Assembly: GCA_046565505.1 (NCBI GenBank)
Contig: JBKHYJ010000074.1
Span: forward strand, 186,001 to 250,000
DNA: 64,000 nucleotides
Origin: JBKHYJ01 sp046565505
GTDB taxonomy: Bacteria > Acidobacteriota > Blastocatellia > UBA7656
Direction: 5' to 3'
In this document: in pieces, positions 53,375 to 62,824 of the stretch
Layout: the number at the start of each line of letters is the position of its first letter
Position numbering within the stretch: position 1 is the stretch's first letter
Position numbers and translations under genes: made by a program
Notes under the pieces: model-generated
Seen by the model: the letters and a program-made list of their open reading frames with translations, nothing else
Database searches by the model: none
What the model was told of the DNA's origin: nothing

Positions 53375-55251
53375 AAATGATCGGCATGGCGCGGAGTTCT
53401 ACACAGATACTATACCGGTACCTTCCGGGCGCAATCTTTGAGCACCCTGAATATGGGTTGTGCCGTACGACTGATATCGTGACGGATGTTCCTAGAGACC
53501 TCAATACAAATCTCCTTTTTGATGAGGTGTCTCGCCTGATCCGACAGTGGGAGCCAGGTACTGATGAAGACAACCTCAAAGCCGATCACAGTCAATTCCC
53601 TGATCCAAAGAGCCACAAAGATGACTATATTATCGGGAGCCCTAAAGAGGTTATGTTCGAACCGTTCCCTTTGGTAATCCGGTGTAGCAATTGCGGGCGC
53701 ATCCGCGATCTTGCACGCTCACGTCACGTTTCCAAAAACTGCGTTAGGTGTAAGGGAGGGTCGCTGTTGCAGTTGCCCTATGTTCAGATACATGAGTGTG
53801 GCCGGATTGAATCCCTTTACGCTAATCAGAACTGCCCTGAACATGGCTCAGGCGATATGGTTATGGAGGACACCGGCAGGTTCGCGACAGTAAGGTGGAA
53901 ATGTATAGGCCCCGGCTGCGATGGCAGATATATTTCTCAGCTACAGAAAACTCCTTGCCGCTGCCCTTGGGGGAAGCGCGTCGAAGGCTATGAACCTTTT
54001 ATGAGAAACGCTCGATATAACGATACTAACGTATTCATGTCACAATTAGTAAACTTCGCAAATCTACCTTCAAAAATACTGGACCCGGTAAGCAAATCAA
54101 AGAACGCACGGTGCTTAGCTGTGGGTCGTGCCCTCAATCTGCTCGATGTAGAGTATTCTCCCTTTAAGGCAGGCGCAACGAATGATCTCAACGAAGTTGA
54201 GCGGCAAGCTCTTGAATCCGAGATCCAAAAACTCGAGGAGTTATCTGCGCGCTTCGCCGACCCTCTCCTCACCCAACTGCTAGCCGACAAGAAATCAAAG
54301 CTCGGACCAACTCATGGCGCTTCAGGCATTGCCATACTGAGTAAACAGATCGGGGATGCGCTGCTAGAGCATCTAAAAGACAACCCTCGTTTAATCGAAT
54401 TGGCGACGCTGATTGATGGATTCCGCACGACAGGGTACCAGGACTCTGCGAGATTCTGCAGGCAAAGAGGTGACGAAACGGGCGCTATCCTTGCCGAAGA
54501 GGCGCAAAAGTTTGCGAGTTCTAAACTGGGCTTCCTCGATATAAATGTTATCCATGACTTTCCCCTTGCACTCGCGGCAGTCGGGTATAGCCGTGGGCGG
54601 GGTCGGCCAGGAGAGGCGACTCTAAACACATTTCCTGCGCACGCTGGGTCCGGTAAAGTGCCGCTCTTTGCGGTGACGGCACAGACTGAGGCGATACTTA
54701 TCCGCTTGAATCCGGTCTCGGTCGCGGAGTGGCTGATCGATTGCGGCCTCAGGGGATATGCTACTCCCCAAACGCTGCCAGACGCTTGGCGAGTGTTGCA
54801 TTCTGCTGCCCCAGGACTACAAGCCGAGCGGTGGGATGCAAACTCGTGGGGAGGCGAGTCAACGACCCTTGTGCGTACTCTACTTCATACCGTAAGCCAT
54901 GTCCTTCTGCGCAAGCTGGATTGGAGTGGATTTGACCCTGAGAGCATTGGGGAGCATGTCATTCCTGAAGGGTTGGCGATTGTGCTCCACGCCAATTCTT
55001 TCTCAGGATTCACTATTGGCGGGCTGACCACCTTATTTGAACAGAGGCTTCATCAGTGGTTGACCGAGGCAAGAGAGCAAGGAGGAGATTGTATTTATGA
55101 TCCTATCTGTTCAGACCAAGGTGGAGCCTGTTCAGGATGTCTGCACCGGAGGTTCAACTGCCAGTATTTTAACAATGACCTTAACCGAAGCCTGATTTTT
55201 GGTGGTACAACACCTGCCGGAATAAATATCAGAGGCTTTTGGCAAACGTGA
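53371..55251 (+). CDS. drmB: DISARM DUF1998 protein DrmB
   Basis: A 626-residue DUF1998 protein. The N-terminal third has zinc sites (CSNCG ... CVRC, CPEH, CRCP), and the C-terminal end shows the DUF1998 signature (CSDQGGACSGCLHRRFNC, then YFNNDLNRSLIFGG). In DISARM, DrmB forms a complex with DrmA on DNA. It starts within the drmA stop (ATGA) and overlaps drmC by four bases (GTGA), so A, B and C are strictly coupled. Confidence 0.88.
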   Translation: MKMIGMARSSTQILYRYLPGAIFEHPEYGLCRTTDIVTDVPRDLNTNLLFDEVSRLIRQWEPGTDEDNLKADHSQFPDPKSHKDDYIIGSPKEVMFEPFPLVIRCSNCGRIRDLARSRHVSKNCVRCKGGSLLQLPYVQIHECGRIESLYANQNCPEHGSGDMVMEDTGRFATVRWKCIGPGCDGRYISQLQKTPCRCPWGKRVEGYEPFMRNARYNDTNVFMSQLVNFANLPSKILDPVSKSKNARCLAVGRALNLLDVEYSPFKAGATNDLNEVERQALESEIQKLEELSARFADPLLTQLLADKKSKLGPTHGASGIAILSKQIGDALLEHLKDNPRLIELATLIDGFRTTGYQDSARFCRQRGDETGAILAEEAQKFASSKLGFLDINVIHDFPLALAAVGYSRGRGRPGEATLNTFPAHAGSGKVPLFAVTAQTEAILIRLNPVSVAEWLIDCGLRGYATPQTLPDAWRVLHSAAPGLQAERWDANSWGGESTTLVRTLLHTVSHVLLRKLDWSGFDPESIGEHVIPEGLAIVLHANSFSGFTIGGLTTLFEQRLHQWLTEAREQGGDCIYDPICSDQGGACSGCLHRRFNCQYFNNDLNRSLIFGGTTPAGINIRGFWQT

Positions 55252-56108
55252 CCGTGTCAATCGGAATAAATGATCTAAGACATCTCGTAGCCTTGTGCGG
55301 TAATGTGGTTGGTGCTAGTGCGCTGGCTCAGATGATCCTTGCATCCGCGTCAGGCCAAGGAGTTAAGGACTGGCCTTCAGATATTCCTATTGGTTCCAGG
55401 AGTGCCATCCGAGAAATACTTATAAGGTGTGAGGTTATTGAACCTCATTCCAACAATTGCTTTAAAATCAATGGGGCGGCATTAAACGCGCTACCGTCCA
55501 TAACGCACGATTTACTTTTGGCAGCCAATTTATGCAAAAACAATCGCTATGACTATATTGATCAAGTGTCGCTTGTCTGGACATTGCCAGCCGATTTGGT
55601 TGATCCAAGTATAGATACGCTGCCCTTGGCACCCAATATGATCGAATCTTTGATAATGTCATTGATTAGAAGTGCTAATTACAGTTTGACTATCTTGACG
55701 CCCTTTTTTGATCCTGTAGCAGCCGACGCTGTAGGTACTGCTCTGGCGGGCAGCTTAAAGCGCGGATGTAAAGTGCTCTTCGCCACGCAAGAACTTGACG
55801 TCCCAAATTCCTCGAACGTGGCTGGTGTGAAGAAACTTTTGTCAATTGCCCACAAACACACTGCACCTTTGGATAACTGTCATATAGTATCTGCCAGAAA
55901 GGAATGGTCCAAACGATTGCTTCATGCCAAAATCATAGTTGCAGATCATAACCGAGCCTACTTAGGGACGGCCAATCTGACCTGGGCTGGCCTGCAGAAA
56001 CATTTCGAAATAGGTATTGAGATTCAGGGAACAGAAGCGCAACAGATTGAAGAACTAGCCCTTTGGGTCTGTGATCGTTGTTCAATTGAATACAATAATA
56101 GTATATGA
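55248..56108 (+). CDS. drmC: DISARM PLD protein DrmC
   Basis: About 286 residues from GTG 55248, which overlaps the drmB stop (GTGA); TTG 55239 is an alternative start. It has one phospholipase D HKD motif in the C-terminal half (H226, K228, D233 in HAKIIVAD) and the GTANLTWAGL segment that follows it in PLD nucleases. It should act as a dimer. In DISARM studies DrmC was not essential for protection by the class 2 system tested. It is the last gene of the drm operon. Confidence 0.88.
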   Translation: MTVSIGINDLRHLVALCGNVVGASALAQMILASASGQGVKDWPSDIPIGSRSAIREILIRCEVIEPHSNNCFKINGAALNALPSITHDLLLAANLCKNNRYDYIDQVSLVWTLPADLVDPSIDTLPLAPNMIESLIMSLIRSANYSLTILTPFFDPVAADAVGTALAGSLKRGCKVLFATQELDVPNSSNVAGVKKLLSIAHKHTAPLDNCHIVSARKEWSKRLLHAKIIVADHNRAYLGTANLTWAGLQKHFEIGIEIQGTEAQQIEELALWVCDRCSIEYNNSI

Positions 56109-56173
56109 ATACAAATTGAATCGCTGCACTTAGAGTGCGGCATTATTAACTGTAAACACTTCTATGCCTTTAT

Positions 56174-56539
56174 ATGATCGCGAATATGGATTCAGACAAA
56201 CTCCTTCTCTCCGGTGCTACTTGCTATAGCTGTGGGATGATTATTAAGGGAACCAAACTGTTTTTATATTTATGTTGTTCGAGTAAAAAATGTTCTGTTA
56301 GCAAGGTGCCCCATATAAAGGGGCTGTTTTATCCTTATAGTCTAAAGCGAACTATTGTTTATACGATTGATCTTGAGGAGTACCCCATTAGCTATTGCTC
56401 GGATTTAGACACTTCCGGTTTCGGATCTGCTCTATGGAAGAACTTGATCGAGAAGTGCAAGCGATTGTCAAAAAGTAAAAGAGTTATAGATCAAAGTCGA
56501 AGTGAAGTCAAAACCTGCGATTACGAAGCACCAAGTTAA
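56174..56539 (+). CDS. Small Cys-rich hypothetical protein
   Basis: A 121-residue frame with seven cysteines, six of them clustered in C-x-x-C, CC and C-x4-C spacings near residues 17-40, suggesting a zinc site. I recognise no family. ATG 56174 or 56186 could be the start; no strong ribosome site is seen. It lies in the gap between drmC and the Tat-exported protein gene. It may be real, but short and AT-rich, so its status is uncertain. Confidence 0.45.
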   Translation: MIANMDSDKLLLSGATCYSCGMIIKGTKLFLYLCCSSKKCSVSKVPHIKGLFYPYSLKRTIVYTIDLEEYPISYCSDLDTSGFGSALWKNLIEKCKRLSKSKRVIDQSRSEVKTCDYEAPS

Positions 56540-56613
56540 GTTCTACTTCTTCTGATGAATAAGGTGATATTCACTCCGGTGACAACGCGCGCTTAATTAT
56601 GTGGAGTCGTCTC

Positions 56614-59040
56614 ATGAATAGAAGAAAATTTCTCAGCAGTGCCGCATGTGGTGCCGCATTGCTCCCCCACACAGTTTCCACTTCCGTTGGAGCAACGAGA
56701 TTAAAACAAAAATCCGGTGCTCTCACTGGTCTGATCACCATGGTGAAAAAAGCTTGTGAGAGACTGGCCCCTCACGGATGGAGAGACCTACTCCTGAGCC
56801 ACGGTCTCGACATCATGGCCCCCAACCTCAGGAACGAGTTGTTGAAGACACTTCCCAAGATTAACAGAAGAATCAGAGGTTTTGAGGATTTTGCGCTTGA
56901 GGGTCGACGAGGCATCGAGCCAGGGAGCCCTGCACGCAGCCTTTTGTATCATGCATTCGCGTCCCCCAACGTGCATCAGAAACCAAACGGTGCTAGCCTC
57001 ACATCCTTCCCAACGCTGGCTGAGATCGAATCAGTCGAGAATTATGTGTTCGGGGCAACCCCTCCCTTGTTGCAGGAAGTGCGGAGCAGGTATCCCGGCG
57101 CGCCCTTGGTCATCGCGGTTTTTGCTACGGAGTATCGTCCGGCACTTGACACTGCGCATGGCAGGCACGCAGATATGTGTTTTTCTCGCACCGGTGTCTC
57201 CCGAATCGGAACGGCCGAAGCTCTGTACGACGGCCAGAGCCGTGGGTTCTTACCATTCGTTGAGAATGACTCTTTCGGCATCCGCGTCTTACCGGCACGC
57301 TACGCGGCATACATCGCGGTTGAGCTATCGGGGGACAAAACCTCGTTCGGCCCTATGCGATTTCACGAGCCTAAGGATGGTTCGAAAGGGGACGAGACAA
57401 GAAAGTTCTGGGTTCCGATTCATAAATTATTTGACGGCTCCGAATGCATCAGGGGGTTCGATTTGCACGTATTCATGAACGCGCATCACGTGAACGATAA
57501 GGTTTGGCGCGTACAAGAAAACACGGCAATCTTAAACAAATGGTCCGACCCCCGAATGTACGATGAGTACCCTTTCACAATTACTGAGGGGATAGCAGAA
57601 TTTTCCTCAGATGCCAATCATGGCCGAGGATTATTGACCCCGGTCCCCCATTCGAAGATGGTCGAGCCTGCCGTGTACAGGGGGGAGTTTAGACCGGACC
57701 TCAAGGGACAAATTGTGACTTTCACAGTACCTGAGGGCATTGTCAACTCATCTGGGATTGCTGGCAAATCAAGCGGCAGGTTAGACAAACCTTCCGCCCC
57801 GGAATTCGTCCACATCCGGACACGGTTGACAGAGACAGGTAGTATCGAAGACCCGCCGGAGGAAACTGATCTGAATAGCAAGGCGGATATGATGGACATT
57901 CTTGCGAGGGGGAAATATGAGGCCGTCATTTACATGGATTACACCGGCGACGGTTGGATATCAGCGAAATGCCCGGAGCTAATACATGAAGTGCCATGGC
58001 ACGTCAGCGCCTACTCCATCGTAGCACCTCCGGACTTTTATCCCCGCGTTGGACAGCGCGGACTACTTGAATCTCTGGAGAGGTCAGTGCCCCATTCCGA
58101 ATGGCGCGGCCTGTGGAACATATCGCCACCGGCTGCTCTTTCAGATAGCAGGTTTGCCCCTAATCTAGACCTAGCCAAGTCCGGGTTTGACCTGAGCGAT
58201 ACAACTATAACCGCCATCATCTCACTGCCTGGCGGCGGATCAGCAAAGCAAACAGTCTATACGCCGTCGGAAAATTCGCGCAGGTCCTACATGCCCGACG
58301 AAGCCGCGGCCGCGTTCGATCCAGGCGCGGATGTGGGTTTGTTTAGATATGATGACACAGTACATCTCGCCTCTTATAAACTATCAAGCCCCTTTCCCGA
58401 AGACACCAAAATATGTGCGGCCGTCAGTGCCTATTGGCCGGCCGCCATACCGGATGCGGCTAGAAGTTTTGACCAAGGGTCCGAAAGTATTACGGGTATC
58501 AGTGGCCCTTGGACGGCAGTCCCGGCGACGGATCAGGAATTAGGGCAGGTAGGTGATAGCCCGTGGGACGGCATCAAAGGCCCTCGCCTCGTCAGCCACG
58601 AGGGGAAGGAGTATGCCGAGTATGTCAAAGACCAATACGCGGACTATGTCCGTAACACGATGGACAATAAGTTCACCTTGGCCTTAGTTGGGAGGATAGG
58701 CCTTAACGAGTACCGCGACAGGCTATTCTGCATGGCGCGCGTGTATAGAGTCCTTGGCACGGAGGGTTTTAAAGGCTTTTATTCGCTCCTCTCATTCCAG
58801 AGGGTGTCACGGAATGATGCTCAGGCTCGGGAAGCACAGCAAAAAACTGCCAGGAAGTTGGACGATCGAATCTTCCTCTTTAGGTTCGAAGTTTACCACC
58901 CGAAGAGCCGGAGGTCTCACCCGGACCCGGAACAATTCCAGAAAAGTTGGATCGAGATTTCTGAGAGGACGGTCTTATATGTCGACCCAGCGGTCATTCT
59001 GTTCAACGAGGGAGGCGGGTGGAAAGTCGGTGTCGAATGA
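56614..59040 (+). CDS. Tat-exported protein of unknown function, 808 aa
   Basis: The ATG at 56614 follows GTGGAG by about 8 bases and opens with a twin-arginine signal (MNRRKFLSSAACGAALLPH), so the protein is exported already folded, often a sign of a bound cofactor. The rest has no motif I can name; it contains conserved-looking stretches such as HADMCFSRTGVSRIG and KCPELIHEVPWHVSAYS. It overlaps the following flavoprotein gene, so the two act together. In LodA/LodB systems a flavoprotein matures a quinone-cofactor oxidase; a similar pairing is possible here, but this sequence lacks the LodA motifs I know. Confidence 0.75.
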   Translation: MNRRKFLSSAACGAALLPHTVSTSVGATRLKQKSGALTGLITMVKKACERLAPHGWRDLLLSHGLDIMAPNLRNELLKTLPKINRRIRGFEDFALEGRRGIEPGSPARSLLYHAFASPNVHQKPNGASLTSFPTLAEIESVENYVFGATPPLLQEVRSRYPGAPLVIAVFATEYRPALDTAHGRHADMCFSRTGVSRIGTAEALYDGQSRGFLPFVENDSFGIRVLPARYAAYIAVELSGDKTSFGPMRFHEPKDGSKGDETRKFWVPIHKLFDGSECIRGFDLHVFMNAHHVNDKVWRVQENTAILNKWSDPRMYDEYPFTITEGIAEFSSDANHGRGLLTPVPHSKMVEPAVYRGEFRPDLKGQIVTFTVPEGIVNSSGIAGKSSGRLDKPSAPEFVHIRTRLTETGSIEDPPEETDLNSKADMMDILARGKYEAVIYMDYTGDGWISAKCPELIHEVPWHVSAYSIVAPPDFYPRVGQRGLLESLERSVPHSEWRGLWNISPPAALSDSRFAPNLDLAKSGFDLSDTTITAIISLPGGGSAKQTVYTPSENSRRSYMPDEAAAAFDPGADVGLFRYDDTVHLASYKLSSPFPEDTKICAAVSAYWPAAIPDAARSFDQGSESITGISGPWTAVPATDQELGQVGDSPWDGIKGPRLVSHEGKEYAEYVKDQYADYVRNTMDNKFTLALVGRIGLNEYRDRLFCMARVYRVLGTEGFKGFYSLLSFQRVSRNDAQAREAQQKTARKLDDRIFLFRFEVYHPKSRRSHPDPEQFQKSWIEISERTVLYVDPAVILFNEGGGWKVGVE

Positions 59041-60064
59041 TTTCGATGTCATCATAATCGGCGGCGGACCTGCGGGGAGCGTGGCCGCCCTACAGTGCCT
59101 GCAACAGGATATTCGCACCGCAGTGCTAGAGCGGGCAAGATTTCCCCGAGAACGTCCGGGCGAGACGCTCCACCCCGCCGTCGAACCGCTCCTCAAAAAG
59201 CTAGGCGTGGCTGACCTGCTGCTGTCAGCGAACTTCATCCGGCACGAGGGGAACTGGGTAAAGTGGCAAAATGACTTAAAGTTCGTCCCCTTCGGCCATG
59301 ACGCTTCGGGGCCTTGGCGAGGATTTCAAGCAGTAAGAGCCGAGTTTGATGAGCAGCTACTCCGGCGGGCTTGTGAAGCTGGTGCTCAAGTGTTCCAACC
59401 GTGTCCGGCGTCGAAACTGCTCATCGAGAGGGGCCGCGTTTGCGGAGTGATTACGCCGCGGGGAGCAGTGCGTTCGCGCTGGGTCATCGACGCCAGTGGT
59501 TCACAGCATTGGTTGGCGAAACAACTCGGGTTGAAGATTGAACGGTATTCACCGCCCCTAGTGGCATGGTACGGGTATGCCGAGGGGACGCACCCGCCGC
59601 GCGACGACGCACCTGCCATTGTTGGTGACGCCACTGGCTGGACATGGACGGCGGGAGTGCGTCCCCATCTCTACCAGTGGACTCGATTGTCGTGGGAAAA
59701 AGAAAGATTAGATAAAAATTGGATCCCTGCTGAATTCAAGAGTTTAACCCCGTGTTCCCCCACGCGTGGGGCCGACGTCACATGGCGAACGGTTGAGCGG
59801 GCAGCAGGTTCAGGGTATTTCATCGTAGGTGACGCATCGGCAGTTCTCGACCCAGCATCTTCTCACGGCGTACTGAAAGGTATAATGTCTGGTATGCTTG
59901 CCGCACATACTATCTCCGTAATCAATGGCTGTCCTCAACAGGAGTGGGAGTCAGTTACCGGCTATTGCAATTGGGTACGAGACTGGTTTATGAGAGATGT
60001 GTCCAATCTCAGGAAACTCTATTCGGAGTTAGCCTCACCGCCAGAATGGCTAGGTGGTGGCTAA
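59030..60064 (+). CDS. FAD-dependent oxidoreductase, tryptophan-halogenase/LodB type
   Basis: About 344 residues from GTG 59030 (upstream in-frame Met codons lie inside the previous gene and are less likely). It has the FAD-binding GGGPAGSVAAL Rossmann motif and a second FAD motif GDASAVLDPASSHG, as in flavin-dependent halogenases, geranylgeranyl reductases and LodB. The halogenase WxWxIP motif is replaced by GWTWTAGV, so it is probably not a halogenase. LodB-like enzymes hydroxylate a partner protein to build its cofactor; the overlapping Tat-exported protein is the obvious candidate partner. Confidence 0.8.
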   Translation: MSNDFDVIIIGGGPAGSVAALQCLQQDIRTAVLERARFPRERPGETLHPAVEPLLKKLGVADLLLSANFIRHEGNWVKWQNDLKFVPFGHDASGPWRGFQAVRAEFDEQLLRRACEAGAQVFQPCPASKLLIERGRVCGVITPRGAVRSRWVIDASGSQHWLAKQLGLKIERYSPPLVAWYGYAEGTHPPRDDAPAIVGDATGWTWTAGVRPHLYQWTRLSWEKERLDKNWIPAEFKSLTPCSPTRGADVTWRTVERAAGSGYFIVGDASAVLDPASSHGVLKGIMSGMLAAHTISVINGCPQQEWESVTGYCNWVRDWFMRDVSNLRKLYSELASPPEWLGGG

Positions 60065-60220
60065 GAACATAGATAGGGAACTACAGTTCCGGGGAGGATC
60101 ATACATCCAGGTAAAAGAGTGAAAGCGAAAAACTCAAATGGCATTTCATCGCTACCTTTCATCTACTCACCTTTACAGTATTAGATGTTTCTAAAAAGGC
60201 GCAGGCTCAACAATGTTGAA

Positions 60221-62095
60221 TTAAACATCCTCTATCTCATCGTAAGGTAATACTATAGGGCGGGAGACAGGCTCAACAGTTTTGTTATCCTCTGTAAGAT
60301 TTTGATTTTTCTCTTCAGCAGTTCTCGGTTTCTCAGCCTGACTATGAATCTTTCGTCGCTGGTTCCTACGCCGGACACTTTTTGTCTCGCGAACAGACTG
60401 CTCTTCTATTTCTCGCATTTCTTTGTAGGACTCAAATATCAATGCTTCATCGGTGTCATCTTTACCCTGTTTTATAAGCCTTTCTCGCGCAGCACGAAAC
60501 TCCCAAACACTCATTGGCGGCTGAGATGTATCGCGGTAGGGAATCTTGAAGTAATCTTTAACTTCAGGGTCATAAAAATAAACTACACTTATGTCAAAAG
60601 GGGATCGTCTAAACAAGAACTTGCGTTTCTTCTTAGGATTATCTGGGTCTTTAGCATTGACATATCTACGCAAAACATCACTATAGTAGTGAACGTGGTC
60701 GATTTGGATCCCGTACTCCTGAATAGTACGTTCTTCATAAGGCATGAGATCGAGATTAAGGCGATCCTCATCATTAATACGACGGGGAAGTCCACGTCCT
60801 GGCATATCATCACTGCCTAAGATGCCTCTTTCGTACTTTTTGACTGGAGGAATTAATAAAGTGCTGTGCGGCTTCTGATGATATACACCTGTGATAAAAG
60901 TTACTAGCCATTTCTCAAAAGCAGAGAAAGTCATGACAGCTTCACCTTCGGAGTCATAATTTCCCCGTTCATCTGGATTCGAGAAGGTTGCTCCAGGAAG
61001 GTCTTTTACTTCTTTTGAGAATGTACCAAGCAATGCTTCGATATGTGCACCATAGCGCGCCTTTTTTACAGGTCGCCATTCAAGATCAATGCTGTATTCC
61101 TTGCAGGCCCGCCTCAGCATATTTCCACGGAATTCTCCGGCATTATCAGCGTGGATCTTTTTCATTACACCCCAGCAAGGCCAAGGTTTATCGATTCCTC
61201 GTTTAGTAAGCCACTTCTCCTTCATCAAGATTGCATGAGAGATACAAAGTCCGACCGACATACTATTTGGTGGGTCTAGCGAAATTAAAAGTCCTACAAT
61301 CATTCTACTGTAAACATCTATTGCCACAGTTATCCATGGCCTCCCTATAGAGAGATGAAATTCATCATCAACTAGAATTATATCGAACTTAGTGTGGTCA
61401 ATCTGAATTACAGCAAGAGGCCAATCCGCACCTGGGAAATGACCGGGGAATGCGGAGTTTTTTTCAGCCGCTGCTCTTGATCCTACATTTCTTTCACTTT
61501 TCTTAATATCAGGCAGGTTTCTTATTCTGTTTCGGATTGTATTTTGGTGAGGTACTTTGAGTTTTGCAGTCTCAAGCTCAGTTTTTATTTCCTCAATAGT
61601 TTTCTTTTTTGAAGCTTTTTTCTTTACATAAAGCTCATCTATAGTAGAGCTAACGATCGCTTCGACTTCGGGTGAAAGCCGAATACCACCTTTACCAGCA
61701 CTAGATTTTCTTGGAACAATTGCTGAAGTCTTGCCTATTTTCTTAAAACTGGCAATCTTACGGTAAACTGTGGAAATATGCACACCCACTTTCGTTGCTA
61801 CTTCATTTACCTTTTCTCTAGTAAGCCGTTGGTCTAGCAGAGGAATGATAATATCAGTCCATTTCTCGCCTTCTTTCCAGGCTTCGTTGCTAAAGGAGTT
61901 GATATCTTCAATTTTATTATCGTCTTGAGAACGAGACGCAATTGGAACCAAATCTGAAATCTTCAATTCAATACTTTTTCCAGTCTTTTGTTCCTTAGCT
62001 AAGATCTTCTCAAGGCTCAATACATGGGTTATAACGTAACGCTCGCCACCGTATTCTACTGCTGTGCCCTTTTCCACAGTCATAAAAGAACTCAT
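60221..62095 (-). CDS. tnsB: TnsB DDE transposase
   Basis: The ATG at 62095 follows GGGAGGA and gives 624 residues; the frame is also open to 62167. N-terminal helix-turn-helix segments (about 90-200, TKVGVHISTVYRK) bind the end repeats, and the retroviral-integrase core has D233 (QIDHT), D317 (HADNAG) and E353 (HIEAL), with 35 residues between the second D and the E as in active enzymes. A beta-barrel and a basic, charged C-terminal tail follow. TnsB joins the transposon 3' ends to the target. It overlaps tnsA by 86 bases. It reads inward from the right end. Confidence 0.95.
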   Translation of the reverse strand: MSSFMTVEKGTAVEYGGERYVITHVLSLEKILAKEQKTGKSIELKISDLVPIASRSQDDNKIEDINSFSNEAWKEGEKWTDIIIPLLDQRLTREKVNEVATKVGVHISTVYRKIASFKKIGKTSAIVPRKSSAGKGGIRLSPEVEAIVSSTIDELYVKKKASKKKTIEEIKTELETAKLKVPHQNTIRNRIRNLPDIKKSERNVGSRAAAEKNSAFPGHFPGADWPLAVIQIDHTKFDIILVDDEFHLSIGRPWITVAIDVYSRMIVGLLISLDPPNSMSVGLCISHAILMKEKWLTKRGIDKPWPCWGVMKKIHADNAGEFRGNMLRRACKEYSIDLEWRPVKKARYGAHIEALLGTFSKEVKDLPGATFSNPDERGNYDSEGEAVMTFSAFEKWLVTFITGVYHQKPHSTLLIPPVKKYERGILGSDDMPGRGLPRRINDEDRLNLDLMPYEERTIQEYGIQIDHVHYYSDVLRRYVNAKDPDNPKKKRKFLFRRSPFDISVVYFYDPEVKDYFKIPYRDTSQPPMSVWEFRAARERLIKQGKDDTDEALIFESYKEMREIEEQSVRETKSVRRRNQRRKIHSQAEKPRTAEEKNQNLTEDNKTVEPVSRPIVLPYDEIEDV

Positions 62096-62774
62096 CGCAA
62101 TCCTCCCTTTCTTCGAATCGCGTAGACCAGATAGGACTACGCATTGTAAGCGGTTGTTCCAAATCAATCCCTACTATAAAATCTGCTACGAGTTGCCAGA
62201 GATAAGGAATCAATCTTGCTCTTTCCATGGGTTCTTTAGATATCGAAGCTATCAGTGTTGCCGGATCAGTTTCGCCCAGTTCCTCTAAAGCATTAAGTAG
62301 CAGCGTTGTGGAGTTTTCATCGACTGGATACTTTCTAAATTCGATCAGAAAATCTATGTTCCTCAGATAGGTAGTTCGTATTTCCTTTTCAGTAATGATA
62401 GTGAAATCCCATCCTTTCTCTTCAGCATAATGTCTCGCAGCCCGAAACTTAGGTTTCAATTCCGACCACTTCTTGAACAAATCTTCTCTGTACTTGACTT
62501 CTATGAGCAGAGGCTTCCAATCCTTGGTTAGATTTAGATCTTTACTGTAGGTAGCAAGTAGATCCGGGGTATACTCACGCAATTTACTATCTTTATCAGT
62601 GAAACATATTGTCACAGGCTGTTCTTCATGCACTGCGACGTTTCTGTTGAAAATGAGGTGTTTAATACAATCTCGTTCAAGGCTTGATTCATACGCGGTC
62701 ATTTGATTTGAATCGACGCCTGCAACAAGCCCGGTAACACTACAATAGCTCTTAGGAATCTTTCTAACTGGCAT
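62010..62774 (-). CDS. tnsA: TnsA endonuclease
   Basis: A 254-residue PD-(D/E)xK nuclease. The core is ESSLERD (E29/E33), EEQPVTI, YTPDLL (D71) and IEVKYR (E92, K94), all as in TnsA. TnsA nicks the 5' strands so that the element moves by cut-and-paste rather than by replication. The start is preceded by GAGGTGG. The gene lies about 50 bases inside the innermost right-end repeat and reads inward, like tnsA in Tn7. It overlaps tnsB by 86 bases. Confidence 0.93.
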   Translation of the reverse strand: MPVRKIPKSYCSVTGLVAGVDSNQMTAYESSLERDCIKHLIFNRNVAVHEEQPVTICFTDKDSKLREYTPDLLATYSKDLNLTKDWKPLLIEVKYREDLFKKWSELKPKFRAARHYAEEKGWDFTIITEKEIRTTYLRNIDFLIEFRKYPVDENSTTLLLNALEELGETDPATLIASISKEPMERARLIPYLWQLVADFIVGIDLEQPLTMRSPIWSTRFEEREDCDEFFYDCGKGHSSRIRWRALRYNPCIEP

Positions 62775-62824
62775 TATCCACCTCGGATTATTAACATTTA
62801 CTTAACATGGAAGGATTCCAAATC

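Noticed and set aside
40392..56108. BREX or Druantia system
   Set aside because: No PglZ, BrxL or BrxC; Druantia DruE is a single very large helicase with DUF1998, while here helicase and DUF1998 are separate proteins as in DISARM.
56614..59040. LodA-type lysine oxidase
   Set aside because: The LodA N-terminal and substrate-site motifs I know are missing; only the pairing with a LodB-like flavoprotein is similar.
59030..60064. Flavin-dependent tryptophan halogenase
   Set aside because: The WxWxIP motif is replaced by GWTWTAGV and the catalytic lysine context is not evident.
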